A stretch of 64,000 nt of DNA from Nitrospira lenta (lineage in GTDB: Bacteria; Nitrospirota; Nitrospiria; Nitrospirales; Nitrospiraceae): NCBI GenBank assembly GCA_945905765.1, contig CAMDPZ010000001.1:60298-124297 (forward strand), in the 5' to 3' direction. Below the pieces are notes generated by a model. The model saw nothing but the letters and a program-made list of their open reading frames with translations, ran no database searches and was not told the DNA's origin. Each line of letters begins with the position of its first letter. Position 1 is the first letter of the stretch. The position numbers and the translations under genes were made by a program. Positions 23,847 through 32,951 of this stretch are shown one piece after another.

Positions 23847-24791
23847 CTAAAGCCCTTCCAATGCGTTGGCCAATTGGAGCACATTATAACGGAGCATGTC
23901 GAGGTAGGTCTCCGTGTGCGGAAGGCCTCCGGGAAGCGTAGTGAGCACCACGACTCGGGCACCGGTCTCTTTCGCCAAGAGCTCGGGGATCCTTCGACTC
24001 AACTGCACTTCAGACACCACAACCTTGATCCGGTCTTTTTTGATGGTGGCGATCAAGCCGTGCAACTGGAGCGCCGATGGCTCACTGCCTGATTGGGGCT
24101 GGATCGTACCAACGATCTGGAAGCCAAACCGTTTCGCGAAGTACGGCCAGGCCGGATGATGGGCGATAAAGCGCCGGTCGGCCACGCGCGCAACCCGTTC
24201 CTTCAACTCCCCTCGCAGTTGGCCCAACTTCCGGAGGTAGGCAGCCTGGTTAGCCCGGTACTCCGCCGCATGAGCCGGATCAACCGCGATGAGCGCGTCG
24301 GCGATGTGCTGCAGCATCACCATGGCATTCTCAGGGTCCATCCAGATGTGAGGGTTGCCTCGTTCGCCCCCTTCACCGCCATGAGCCGCACCGTCATGTT
24401 CTATATCCTGAAGCAGCGCGATGCCTTTGGAGGTCGTCACGACCAGGAGCGATGCACTGCCGGCATTCTTGACCAGCGAAGAGACCCAGACCTCGAGGCC
24501 TATACCGACTTCGAACAGCAGCCGGGCCTTCCGAACCGCGACCAAATCGCTCGGTTTCGGCGAATAGGTATGTTCATTTTCATAACCGCTCAGCAGGGAC
24601 GTGACATGGACATGGGGCCCACCGACCTGCTCGGTCAAGTCCTTTAAGACGGGAATCGTCACCACGATATTAAGGGACTCGGCCGGCGAAGCGGCAAGGA
24701 CCGGAGGTACGGGCAATAAACCGTAGCTAAGAGCGATCGCCCAACCTACACACACAAATCTGAAGTTCAGCATGGGCGAGGACGGTACCAT
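23847..24791 (-). CDS. zinc/manganese ABC transporter substrate-binding protein (ZnuA-like)
   Basis: Signal peptide; SGYENEHTYSPKPSDLVAVRKARLLFEVG; GGEGGERGNPHIWMDPENA His-rich loop. Confidence 0.93.
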   Translation of the reverse strand: MVPSSPMLNFRFVCVGWAIALSYGLLPVPPVLAASPAESLNIVVTIPVLKDLTEQVGGPHVHVTSLLSGYENEHTYSPKPSDLVAVRKARLLFEVGIGLEVWVSSLVKNAGSASLLVVTTSKGIALLQDIEHDGAAHGGEGGERGNPHIWMDPENAMVMLQHIADALIAVDPAHAAEYRANQAAYLRKLGQLRGELKERVARVADRRFIAHHPAWPYFAKRFGFQIVGTIQPQSGSEPSALQLHGLIATIKKDRIKVVVSEVQLSRRIPELLAKETGARVVVLTTLPGGLPHTETYLDMLRYNVLQLANALEGL

Positions 24792-24940
24792 CGGGTCCTC
24801 GGCATGTCAACGCAATCACCGACGAGACGGAGCCAACTAGCCAGGGGCGGCGCGCCGGCCCTCATCACTGACCCTCACGGGAAATGCGGCTCTAAAAACC
24901 GTCGTTATTGCTGGAAAAATGAAGAACCCACTTTCGCGAA

Positions 24941-24969
24941 TTGACTTTTTTCCTCCCCCCCAGTATGCT
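24941..24969 (+). promoter_or_regulatory. sigma70-type promoter for rplI
   Basis: TTGACT-N17-TATGCT, 31 bp upstream of rplI ATG. Confidence 0.75.
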
Positions 24970-25000
24970 CACTCCCTTTCCAACAGAAGGAGTTAGGGGC

Positions 25001-25474
25001 ATGAAAGTTATTCTACAAGAGACGATGGAAGGGGTCGGCCATCTCGGCGATCTCATCGATGTAAAAAACGGATACGCACGCAATTTCCTGCTTCCGCGCA
25101 AAAAAGCGGTTCTGGCCGACAGTCGCAGCATCAAGGCGTTTGAGCATATCAAGCGCGTCGCCGGCGAACGGGCAAAGAAGGAAAAGTCGGAGATCGAAAC
25201 CCACGCCAAGAGCATCTCAGCCGTGTCCATCACCATCCAGGCCCAAGTCGGCAAGGACGATAAGATGTTCGGGGCCGTCACGGTCAAGGACATTGCGGAA
25301 GCATTGGCGGAAAAAGGCTTTACGGTCGATCGGCGCAAGATCCAGCTGGACCAGCCGATCAAAGAGCTCGGCACCGTCACGGTTCCGATCAAGCTGCCCC
25401 GTGACGTGACCGCAACCGTCGCAATCCACGTGGTGAAGAAGCACGAAGCCGAAGCGGCCCCCGCCGAGGCCTAA
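25001..25474 (+). CDS. rplI: 50S ribosomal protein L9
   Basis: [36 protein letters not shown]. Confidence 0.96.
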   Translation: MKVILQETMEGVGHLGDLIDVKNGYARNFLLPRKKAVLADSRSIKAFEHIKRVAGERAKKEKSEIETHAKSISAVSITIQAQVGKDDKMFGAVTVKDIAEALAEKGFTVDRRKIQLDQPIKELGTVTVPIKLPRDVTATVAIHVVKKHEAEAAPAEA

Positions 25475-25487
25475 GAGGGAACGAGCT

Positions 25488-26753
25488 GTGATGAAAGACG
25501 CGGTCGGTTCTTTAGACGCACTCAAAGCCACAGACCCGGATGTCTATGCCGCGATTGCCGCAGAGGAAGAGCGGCAGCGCGACAAGCTGCTGCTGATCGC
25601 CTCGGAGAACTTTGCCAGTCCCGCCGTCCTGGCCGCGCAAGGCTCCCTCATGACCAATAAGTACGCCGAAGGGTACCCGGGTAAGCGGTACTACGGCGGC
25701 TGTCAGCATGTGGACACCGTCGAGGATCTGGCCATCCAGCGGTGCAAGCAGATTTTCGGCGCGGAACATGTGAACGTGCAGCCGCACTCAGGCTCGCAAG
25801 CCAACATGGCGGCCTACTTCTCCGTGCTCAAGGCCGGCGATACCATCTTGGGCATGGACCTCGCCCAAGGCGGCCATCTCACGCACGGCAGCAAGGTCAA
25901 CTTTTCAGGAATCCTCTTCCGCGCCTTCTCCTACGGAGTGGACCGCGAGACCGAGACCATCAACTATGACGCCGTGCAAAAGCTGGCGGAAGAATGCCGG
26001 CCCCGTATGCTCGTCGTGGGCGCCAGCGCCTATGCCCGCACCCTCGACTTCCCGCGGTTCCAACAGATCGCCAAATCAGTCGGCGCCTATCTCATGGTCG
26101 ATATCGCCCACATCGCCGGCCTGATCGCGGCGGGCCTCCATCCCAATCCTGTTCCCTATGCCGACTTTGTCACCACGACCACGCACAAAACCCTGCGCGG
26201 GCCGCGCGGTGGCGTCGTCATGTGCAAAGCAGAGCATGCCAAGGCCGTCGACAAGTTCATCTTCCCCGGCATGCAAGGCGGCCCCTTGATGCATGTGATC
26301 GCGGCCAAGGCCGTGGCCTTCAAGGAAGCCCTCTCCCCCTCTTTCACGCGGTATCAACAGCAGGTCATCGCCAATGCCAAGGTGCTGGCCCAGGGTCTCC
26401 TCGACCGTGGCTACAAGATTGTCTCGGGCGGCACGGATACGCATCTCATGCTGGTGAACCTGACGAACAAGGGCATTACGGGAAAAGAAGCGGATGCAGC
26501 CCTGGATGCCGCCGGCATTATCGTCAATAAAAATGCCGTGCCCTACGACGAGAAGCCGCCGGCCGTGGCCAGCGGCATCAGACTGGGAACGCCCATCGTC
26601 TCGACCCGTGGCATGCGCGAAGCCGAGATGAAAGAGATTGTGGATTTGCTCGACCAAGTTCTGCAGCATCGGCAAGATCCCGCGATGATCGAGAAGGTCC
26701 GCGCGCAGGCCAAAGCTCTTTGCAGCCGCTTCCCGATTTTTCATACCTACTAA
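25488..26753 (+). CDS. glyA: serine hydroxymethyltransferase
   Basis: [37 protein letters not shown]. Confidence 0.97.
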   Translation: MMKDAVGSLDALKATDPDVYAAIAAEEERQRDKLLLIASENFASPAVLAAQGSLMTNKYAEGYPGKRYYGGCQHVDTVEDLAIQRCKQIFGAEHVNVQPHSGSQANMAAYFSVLKAGDTILGMDLAQGGHLTHGSKVNFSGILFRAFSYGVDRETETINYDAVQKLAEECRPRMLVVGASAYARTLDFPRFQQIAKSVGAYLMVDIAHIAGLIAAGLHPNPVPYADFVTTTTHKTLRGPRGGVVMCKAEHAKAVDKFIFPGMQGGPLMHVIAAKAVAFKEALSPSFTRYQQQVIANAKVLAQGLLDRGYKIVSGGTDTHLMLVNLTNKGITGKEADAALDAAGIIVNKNAVPYDEKPPAVASGIRLGTPIVSTRGMREAEMKEIVDLLDQVLQHRQDPAMIEKVRAQAKALCSRFPIFHTY

Positions 26754-26783
26754 CCCGGGTCAGATGGGACAGGATCACCGCCT

Positions 26784-27248
26784 GTGAAATGTCCGTTCTG
26801 CGATGAACTCGAAGATAAAGTCGTCGACTCGCGTATGGCGAAGGAAGGCGAGGTCATTCGCCGTCGCCGCGAATGTCTCGGCTGCAAACGCCGCTATACC
26901 ACCTACGAACGCGTCGAAGAAATCCTCCCGGTGGTGGTGAAAAAGGACGGCCGCCGGGAATCCTTCGACCGCTCCAAGATTCTTGCCGGTCTCAAAAAAG
27001 CCTGCGAAAAACGCCCCATCAGCACCGCCACGATCGAAACCGTGACGGATCGCATCGAAAAGCGCATTCAGGAAATGGGCGAAACGGAAATCGAAAGCCG
27101 GATCGTGGGCGAAGAGCTGATGAAAGAGCTGCATCAGCTGGACCAGGTCGCCTATGTGCGCTTTGCGTCGGTCTACCGCGAATTCAAAGACATTGACCAG
27201 TTCATGGACGAGCTGAGAACGTTGGCCCAGCAACGCCGAGACCGGTGA
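26784..27248 (+). CDS. nrdR: transcriptional repressor NrdR
   Basis: [45 protein letters not shown] zinc ribbon plus ATP-cone. Confidence 0.97.
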   Translation: MKCPFCDELEDKVVDSRMAKEGEVIRRRRECLGCKRRYTTYERVEEILPVVVKKDGRRESFDRSKILAGLKKACEKRPISTATIETVTDRIEKRIQEMGETEIESRIVGEELMKELHQLDQVAYVRFASVYREFKDIDQFMDELRTLAQQRRDR

Positions 27249-27348
27249 GTTCCGCGGAACCAGCCCTCTCCCCCCTCGTCCTCTCTCGACCCTTCCATGC
27301 TCAGCCTGTCAACGACATGGTACAATCTTTCAGCCAGTAGGCGTCACG

Positions 27349-28458
27349 ATGCCGACAACCAAGACCAAACCCCCAAGACGACCACGTAAAACTCGAGCGC
27401 CCAGCGGCACGCATGTGGCAATCATCGGCGCAGGCCGCGGCGGCACGGCGCTAATCGAAATCTTTGCGTCGGACCCGCTCGTGCAAATCGTGGGCGTGGC
27501 CGAAGTCCAGAAAAACGCCCCTGGCATCGCCCTGGCAAAGCGGCTCGGCATTCCCGTGACCCGTGATTACCGTAAACTCCTGGATCTCGAGCGCGTGGAT
27601 CTCATTATCGACGTGTCGGGCGATGCCAAGGTCTGGCAACTGCTCCAAGACTTTCACCGCATGGGCGTCACCATCATCGGCGGGGCCAGCGCCAAATTCA
27701 TGTGGGAGCTCATCGGAGCCCGCATCCGCGCGACGGCAGAGATCGAGAAGACTTTAAATAAATACCAATCGCTCTATCGGCTCTACGTCAAGGAAACCAG
27801 CGTAGCAGTCACGGAGGAACGGACCCGCATCGCCTGCGAAATGCACGATGGCCTCGTGCAAAGTTTGGCCGGCGTGAACTTCAAGCTGGACCTCAGCCAG
27901 CAGCTGATTCGAAAAGACCCGAAAGCCAGCCTGGCCACTTTGCGCGAAAGCAAAGCCCAGCTCAAACTGGCCATTCAGGAGGCGCGGCAAGTCATTTTCA
28001 ATCTCCGTCCTCTCCACTACGACAAGATGGAGCTGCTCCCGGCCCTCACGAACTATCTCACCTCGTACGAGACGCAGTATCACATCAAGACGCAGTTCCG
28101 CGTGTCCGGCGATGAGCAGATCCTGTTCCCTCGCACCAAGATTTTCCTGTTTCGCATTGTGCAAGAAGCCCTCAGCAACGTAGAGCGGCACGCGAAGGCG
28201 ACCCGGGTCACCGTGGGCCTGGACATCGACCCGGAACGCCTCCGGGTCACCATCGGGGATAATGGCGTGGGGTTCGACATGGACACCGTCCTGCGCGACC
28301 CTGACAAATGGGACCACTTTGGGATTCGCGGCATCCTGGAACGGGCGCGGCTCGTCGGCGGCGAAGGCAAAATCGAATCGAAAAAAGGGCGCGGCACGAC
28401 CATCGTCGTTGACGTCCCGCTCGTAAAAAAGGAGACGATACTCGATGGAGAAGATTAA
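27349..28458 (+). CDS. NarL-type histidine kinase with N-terminal Rossmann-like domain
   Basis: HVAIIGAGRGGTALIEIFASDPLVQIVGVAEV (GxGxxG) then HisKA_3 (ACEMHDGLVQSLAGVNFKL) and HATPase (IGDNGVGFD, GIRGILERARLVGG). Confidence 0.88.
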   Translation: MPTTKTKPPRRPRKTRAPSGTHVAIIGAGRGGTALIEIFASDPLVQIVGVAEVQKNAPGIALAKRLGIPVTRDYRKLLDLERVDLIIDVSGDAKVWQLLQDFHRMGVTIIGGASAKFMWELIGARIRATAEIEKTLNKYQSLYRLYVKETSVAVTEERTRIACEMHDGLVQSLAGVNFKLDLSQQLIRKDPKASLATLRESKAQLKLAIQEARQVIFNLRPLHYDKMELLPALTNYLTSYETQYHIKTQFRVSGDEQILFPRTKIFLFRIVQEALSNVERHAKATRVTVGLDIDPERLRVTIGDNGVGFDMDTVLRDPDKWDHFGIRGILERARLVGGEGKIESKKGRGTTIVVDVPLVKKETILDGED

Positions 28459-29116
28459 GGTGCTCATCGCGGACGACCATCGGGTGGTCCGCGAAGGACT
28501 GGCCGCGATCCTCAAGACGAAAGACGACATCCTGATCGTGGGCGAAGCCCAAGACGGCATGGAAGCCGTCGAAAAAGTGAAGACGCTGGTCCCTGACGTC
28601 GTGCTGATGGATGTGAGCATGCCCAGGATGGGAGGGGTCGAAGCCACCAGGCAGATCAAACGCGAGTTCCCTCACATCGGGATCGTGGCCCTGACCATGT
28701 ATGACGAGCAGCAATACATTTTCGATTTAGTCCGCGCCGGCGCCACTGGCTATCTCTTGAAGGATTCCGAGTCCTCTCAGATCGTCGCTGCCATTCGAGC
28801 AATCTACAAGGGCGAGTCGCTGATCCACCCTTCTGTGGCGAGCAAGATCCTGGCGGAGTTCTCGTTAATGTCCCAGAAAAAGGGAAAGAAACCAGGATGG
28901 GTCGAGCACGATCTAACGGAGCGGGAGATCACAGTCCTCCGCTTGGTCGCAGACGGCAAGACGAACAAGGAAATTGCCAATAATCTGGATCTGAGCGAGA
29001 AGACCGTCAAAAACCATGTGCGAAATATCTTTCACAAGCTTCAAGTATATGACCGCACACAAGCCGCTATCCTGGCTATCAGGAAGGGACTGATCGAGCT
29101 GGATCCCAGACCCTAG
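28445..29116 (+). CDS. LuxR/NarL-family response regulator
   Basis: KVLIADDHRVVREGLAAIL; VLMDVSMPRMGG; LTEREITVLRLVADGKTNKEIANNLDLSEKTVKNHVRNIFHKL. Confidence 0.96.
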   Translation: MEKIKVLIADDHRVVREGLAAILKTKDDILIVGEAQDGMEAVEKVKTLVPDVVLMDVSMPRMGGVEATRQIKREFPHIGIVALTMYDEQQYIFDLVRAGATGYLLKDSESSQIVAAIRAIYKGESLIHPSVASKILAEFSLMSQKKGKKPGWVEHDLTEREITVLRLVADGKTNKEIANNLDLSEKTVKNHVRNIFHKLQVYDRTQAAILAIRKGLIELDPRP

Positions 29117-29374
29117 CTCTTAGGGATGGCACGTTCCTGCCGGACCGATTAAGCGCCGTCTCTTCCAGACAGCCATCTCTGCGCTCACCCGCGCCACAAA
29201 TTGATGGCCCCTTACGACTGTTTATCACTCTCGTAATAAAGAGCCACAATAATAAGTCGATCCCAGCCTGCAAAACACATATGTATTTTTTTTACAACAC
29301 CAACTAAATGGGCACATCATTAAAATTATCACATATAATCAAACAGTTATGTATATTATTCGTGCCGATTCATC

Positions 29375-29391
29375 TTGGCACATGAATTGCT
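29375..29391 (+). promoter_or_regulatory. sigma54-type -24/-12 promoter upstream of lpxC
   Basis: T TGGCAC ATGAA TTGCT; matches TGGCAC-N5-TTGCW, GG/GC spacing correct. Confidence 0.7.
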
Positions 29392-29421
29392 GATACCATG
29401 TGTGAATTATCGAGGTGATCT

Positions 29422-30357
29422 GTGCGGCTTCAACAAACGTTAGCAAATCCGGTGAGTTGTACGGGGATTGGGCTCCATTCTGGAGAGCCAGTTACTCTCA
29501 CGCTCAGACCTGCCCCGGTCAATACCGGCGTAGTCTTCGTAAACCGGCTCAGCGCAGATGGAGCCTCTCTCGCGGCCTCCGTCGAGCATCTCGTGGCGAC
29601 CGAACTCTGCACCGCCATCAGTGGCAATGGATTTCAGGTCAAGACCATCGAGCATATCCTGGCGGCATTAGCGGGACTCGGCATCGATAATGTCTATGTG
29701 GACGTGAATGCGAGTGAAGCACCCGTCATGGACGGCAGCTCGGCCCATTTCGTTCGCTTAATTCAATCAGCAGGAATTGTCGCGCAAAATCGCCGGCAGC
29801 CCTATTTGAAAATTACCCGGCCCCTCGAAGTGATCGATGGAAACCGTCGCGTCCGCATCGAGCCCTCCGCGACAACCAAAATGACCTATTCCATCCACTA
29901 CAATCATCCGTTGATCCAGACCCAGACCTACACCTACGAACACTCGGCCCAGGCGTTTGAACGTGAGATTTCTGATGCCAGAACCTTCGGCTTCTTACAG
30001 GAAGTGGAAGCGCTGTGGGCGCGCGGGCTTGGCCAGGGCGGCAACCTGGATAATACCATCGTCCTTTCTCATGACGGAATTCTCAACGAATCAGGCCTTC
30101 GCTTCCCCAATGAATTCGTCCGTCACAAGATCCTGGATCTGATCGGAGATTTTTCGCTGCTCGGCGTGCCCTTCATCGGACACATCATCGCCGAGCGTTC
30201 CGGCCATGCGATCCATACGCGCCTCGTTCAACAGATTCTCAACCACCCCGATAGCTGGGTGTTGCTCAACGCCGACGAAACCGTTGCCGCGCCTGAGCCA
30301 CGTTCAGCCATGACCGCACCTCGATCCGCATCGATGGTGGCACTCCAAGCCTCGTAA
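29422..30357 (+). CDS. lpxC: UDP-3-O-acyl-N-acetylglucosamine deacetylase
   Basis: QQTLANPVSCTGIGLHSGEPVTLTLRPAP; TIEHILAALAGLGIDN; ARTFGFLQE; HKILDLIGDFSLLG. Confidence 0.97.
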   Translation: MRLQQTLANPVSCTGIGLHSGEPVTLTLRPAPVNTGVVFVNRLSADGASLAASVEHLVATELCTAISGNGFQVKTIEHILAALAGLGIDNVYVDVNASEAPVMDGSSAHFVRLIQSAGIVAQNRRQPYLKITRPLEVIDGNRRVRIEPSATTKMTYSIHYNHPLIQTQTYTYEHSAQAFEREISDARTFGFLQEVEALWARGLGQGGNLDNTIVLSHDGILNESGLRFPNEFVRHKILDLIGDFSLLGVPFIGHIIAERSGHAIHTRLVQQILNHPDSWVLLNADETVAAPEPRSAMTAPRSASMVALQAS

Positions 30358-30446
30358 TACTCAACCGCTGATATCGCAATCTACTGGGAATCTTGCCTGA
30401 GAGGCGGGATGCTTTGTGGCGTGTGGGTACCGTGAGTATGATTTAA

Positions 30447-30476
30447 CGTCGGGAGCAAGTGGCCTTGCTCCCGACG
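30447..30476. terminator. perfect 13-bp hairpin with 4-nt loop between lpxC and the convergent minus-strand genes
   Basis: CGTCGGGAGCAAG-TGGC-CTTGCTCCCGACG; no strong U tract on either side. Confidence 0.55.
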
Positions 30477-30494
30477 CTAGAATCGAGGCGGGGA

Positions 30495-30563
30495 CTACTT
30501 CTTCTTCTTTGCTGCTTTCTTTGCTGCTTTCTTTGCTGCTTTCTTCGTCGCCAAGACTCTCAC
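30495..30563 (-). CDS. possible Lys/Ala-rich micro-ORF (histone H1-tail-like)
   Basis: GTG-initiated VRVLATKKAAKKAAKKAAKKKK*, purine-rich AAGGGGG upstream; 12-bp direct repeats (AAGAAAGCAGCA). Confidence 0.35.
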   Translation of the reverse strand: MRVLATKKAAKKAAKKAAKKKK

Positions 30564-30603
30564 CCCCCTTCGAGTATTTTGAGATATGACCGACTCAGAC
30601 ACA

Positions 30604-31113
30604 CTACACTGCGTGAATCAATGCTTCTTCCAATGCCTCGAACGTATTCGGACCGACTTTCTTGAACCGCTTATCCCGCTTCAACGAAGTGGCCACTGAT
30701 GTCAGCGGCGTCTTCCCCTTGATCTGGAGGCCCCCCTCGACCAATCGCTGCACGAGCTCTTTTGCATGCATCGAGCGGTTCGCCTCGCGGAGCATTTCAT
30801 ATGCGGCTTCCGCCACGCTTTTCCCCGAATACTTGCTCCGCCCCATGAGGATTTCCCTCGACTGGTCGGTGACATCCGTATTCGGCCGCTGACGACCGCC
30901 TTTTTCATCTGAGTAGAATTGACTGGAGAGACTGGCGAGTTTGGCTTTATCGGCTTCGACGCGATAGAGCGTTTCTGCCAACTCCAAATATTTTTTGATC
31001 GTAGCGATTTCGTCGTCCAAACGACGGCGTTTCTTTTCGAGCTCTTGCAGCCGGTTCTTGTAGGCGCTGATGCGCTGTTCAAGCCCGACCAATATGTCGG
31101 TAAGTTCTTCCAC
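30604..31113 (-). CDS. HARE-HTH-like winged-helix protein with N-terminal coiled coil
   Basis: SVAEAAYEMLREANRSMHAKELVQRLVEGGLQIKGKTPLTSVATSLKRDKRFKKVGPNTFEAL; N-terminal LEQRISAYKNRLQELEKKRRRLDDEIATIKKYL. Confidence 0.75.
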   Translation of the reverse strand: MEELTDILVGLEQRISAYKNRLQELEKKRRRLDDEIATIKKYLELAETLYRVEADKAKLASLSSQFYSDEKGGRQRPNTDVTDQSREILMGRSKYSGKSVAEAAYEMLREANRSMHAKELVQRLVEGGLQIKGKTPLTSVATSLKRDKRFKKVGPNTFEALEEALIHAV

Positions 31114-31142
31114 GAAATTGCCCCCAGGTGAAGCATGCTTGC

Positions 31143-31171
31143 TTTATAGCATTGCTTGCGAAGCAAGTCAA
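31143..31171 (-). promoter_or_regulatory. sigma70-type promoter with palindromic operator in the spacer
   Basis: minus strand TTGACT-N17-TATAAA; spacer contains TGCTTCGCAAGCA; second palindrome AAGCATGCTT at 31131-31140. Confidence 0.75.
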
Positions 31172-31381
31172 CGGATAAAGTTGTAATTGTTGCTTGCATG
31201 GAATTATAGCTTCAATGCCGGTCTATGCTTGCACGGAACATTTCAATCTGGGCCTCAAGAGTGAGAAGAAACCCTCCAAGATCTTGTCGATAGTGGGTCC
31301 GACAACCTCTCTCCTTGCGGAGCATCAAGATATTTTTGCGCGACAATACGAAAACACGACCCCATGCTATGATGCCTTCTC

Positions 31382-32200
31382 ATGCCCCAACCCTATGATC
31401 AGGACATCCCACTTGATGCAGTGCTTGCGGTCGCTATTGATGCAGCCCGTCAGGCCGGAGCCATTCTGGCCGAATGTACGCGCGCCGGTTTTCGCATTGA
31501 ACATAAAGAGCTCATCAACCTGGTCACCGATGCGGACCACCAAGCGGAACAGCGCATCATCGACGTCGTCAACAAGGCCTTCCCGAGTCATCCAGTCCTG
31601 GCAGAGGAACGAGGCCTGACCAAGCAGTCCCCCTCCCGCTACAAATGGATCATCGACCCGCTGGACGGCACAACAAACTTCGCCCACGAATTCCCCGCCT
31701 ACTGCGTCTCTATCGGGGTGGAATACGACGGACGCGAGATTGTCGGGGTGGTCTACGACCCGACCAGGGATGAACTCTTCAGCGCGCAACTCGGCCATGG
31801 CGCCCGCTTGAATGGGGCTCCCATTTGCGTCTCCTCAACGAATCATCTCGATCGCGCGCTCCTGGTCACAGGGTTTGCCTACGACATTCGCGAGACCAGG
31901 AACAATAACTTGAACCACTTCGCCAGATTCGCTCTGAAGGTACAGGGATTACGGCGAACTGGAACGGCAGCCCTGGATCTCTGTTATGTCGCAGCCGGCC
32001 GGTTCGATGGATTTTGGGAAGTGAAATTGAATCCCTGGGACATGGCGGCGGGAGTCCTCATCCTCCGTGAAGCCGGCGGCAGGGTGACGGACTTTGCAGG
32101 CACGACTCATTCCATCTACGGCCAAGAATTAGTCGCAAGCAACGGCCCACTCCATCAGGCCATGATCGACGTCCTCCGAGAAGATATAATTCACGGGTAA
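31382..32200 (+). CDS. suhB: inositol monophosphatase family protein (SuhB-like)
   Basis: LVTDADHQAEQRIIDVV; WIIDPLDGTTNFAHEFP; NPWDMAAGVLILREAGG. Confidence 0.93.
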   Translation: MPQPYDQDIPLDAVLAVAIDAARQAGAILAECTRAGFRIEHKELINLVTDADHQAEQRIIDVVNKAFPSHPVLAEERGLTKQSPSRYKWIIDPLDGTTNFAHEFPAYCVSIGVEYDGREIVGVVYDPTRDELFSAQLGHGARLNGAPICVSSTNHLDRALLVTGFAYDIRETRNNNLNHFARFALKVQGLRRTGTAALDLCYVAAGRFDGFWEVKLNPWDMAAGVLILREAGGRVTDFAGTTHSIYGQELVASNGPLHQAMIDVLREDIIHG

Positions 32201-32295
32201 CGTCGCCTCGACCAGCCACAGAAGCCTATTGGCAGATATACAGACAGAATGACGATGCGGTATGATTCCCGCTCAAGAGGAAGGAGATTCGCGAC

Positions 32296-32580
32296 ATGGC
32301 ACGTTCAACACCTCCAGCAGGACAATCAAACGGAAATCCCCCCCAGGCCCCAGGGACCGAATCGCACAACAGAGATGTAGAACTGCTGCGGGTCCTTGTG
32401 AGCCGCAAGGGAACACAGGTCGATGCCCAATGGGCGATTCATCCCCAACTGAAACAGGATCTGCTGCCGCAAGAATGGCAAGAAGTCACAGACCTCATGG
32501 CCAAAGTCACTGCGATCGTCGGCGCCAAGTTTTCTCAGGTCCTCGCGCAAGCCGACCCGGAACCACCCAGCAACGCATAG
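32296..32580 (+). CDS. hypothetical protein
   Basis: 94-aa ORF preceded by AGGAAGGAGA; no family recognised. Confidence 0.5.
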   Translation: MARSTPPAGQSNGNPPQAPGTESHNRDVELLRVLVSRKGTQVDAQWAIHPQLKQDLLPQEWQEVTDLMAKVTAIVGAKFSQVLAQADPEPPSNA

Positions 32581-32608
32581 AACCGAAGGCGAGAGTAAGG
32601 AGCTGTCC

Positions 32609-32941
32609 ATGGAGAGCTACTATCATCCGCACGATCTAGGCAAGTTCGCCGAGATGGGCAAGGGGAACCAGGGCCTCTGGGATAAATTCATGGCCTACTA
32701 CAAGGCCGTTTTCGCCGAAGGGGCTCTGACGGAGCGAGAGAAATCCCTCATCGCCCTCGCCGTCGCCCATGCAGTCCAATGCCCCTACTGCATCGATGCC
32801 TACACGCAGGCCTCTCTTGAGAAGGGGTCAAACATCGAAGAAATGACGGAAGCCGTCCATGTCGCCTGCGCCATCCGCGGCGGCGCCTCGCTCGCGCACG
32901 GAGTCCAGATGAGGAACGTCGCAGAGAAACTCTCGATGTGA
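32609..32941 (+). CDS. carboxymuconolactone decarboxylase/AhpD-like protein, arsenosugar-associated peroxidase-like subgroup
   Basis: ALTEREKSLIALAVAHAVQCPYCIDAYTQASLEKG CxxC motif. Confidence 0.85.
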   Translation: MESYYHPHDLGKFAEMGKGNQGLWDKFMAYYKAVFAEGALTEREKSLIALAVAHAVQCPYCIDAYTQASLEKGSNIEEMTEAVHVACAIRGGASLAHGVQMRNVAEKLSM

Positions 32942-32951
32942 ATGTGCGCTG

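Noticed and set aside
25431-25445. CCACGTGGT sequence in rplI as a third parS
   Set aside because: Only the core is palindromic; lacks TGTT/AACA flanks.
30495-30545. Short direct repeats as a CRISPR array
   Set aside because: 12-bp tandem units without spacers; coding-like KKAA repeat, not CRISPR. No CRISPR array or cas gene seen in the window.
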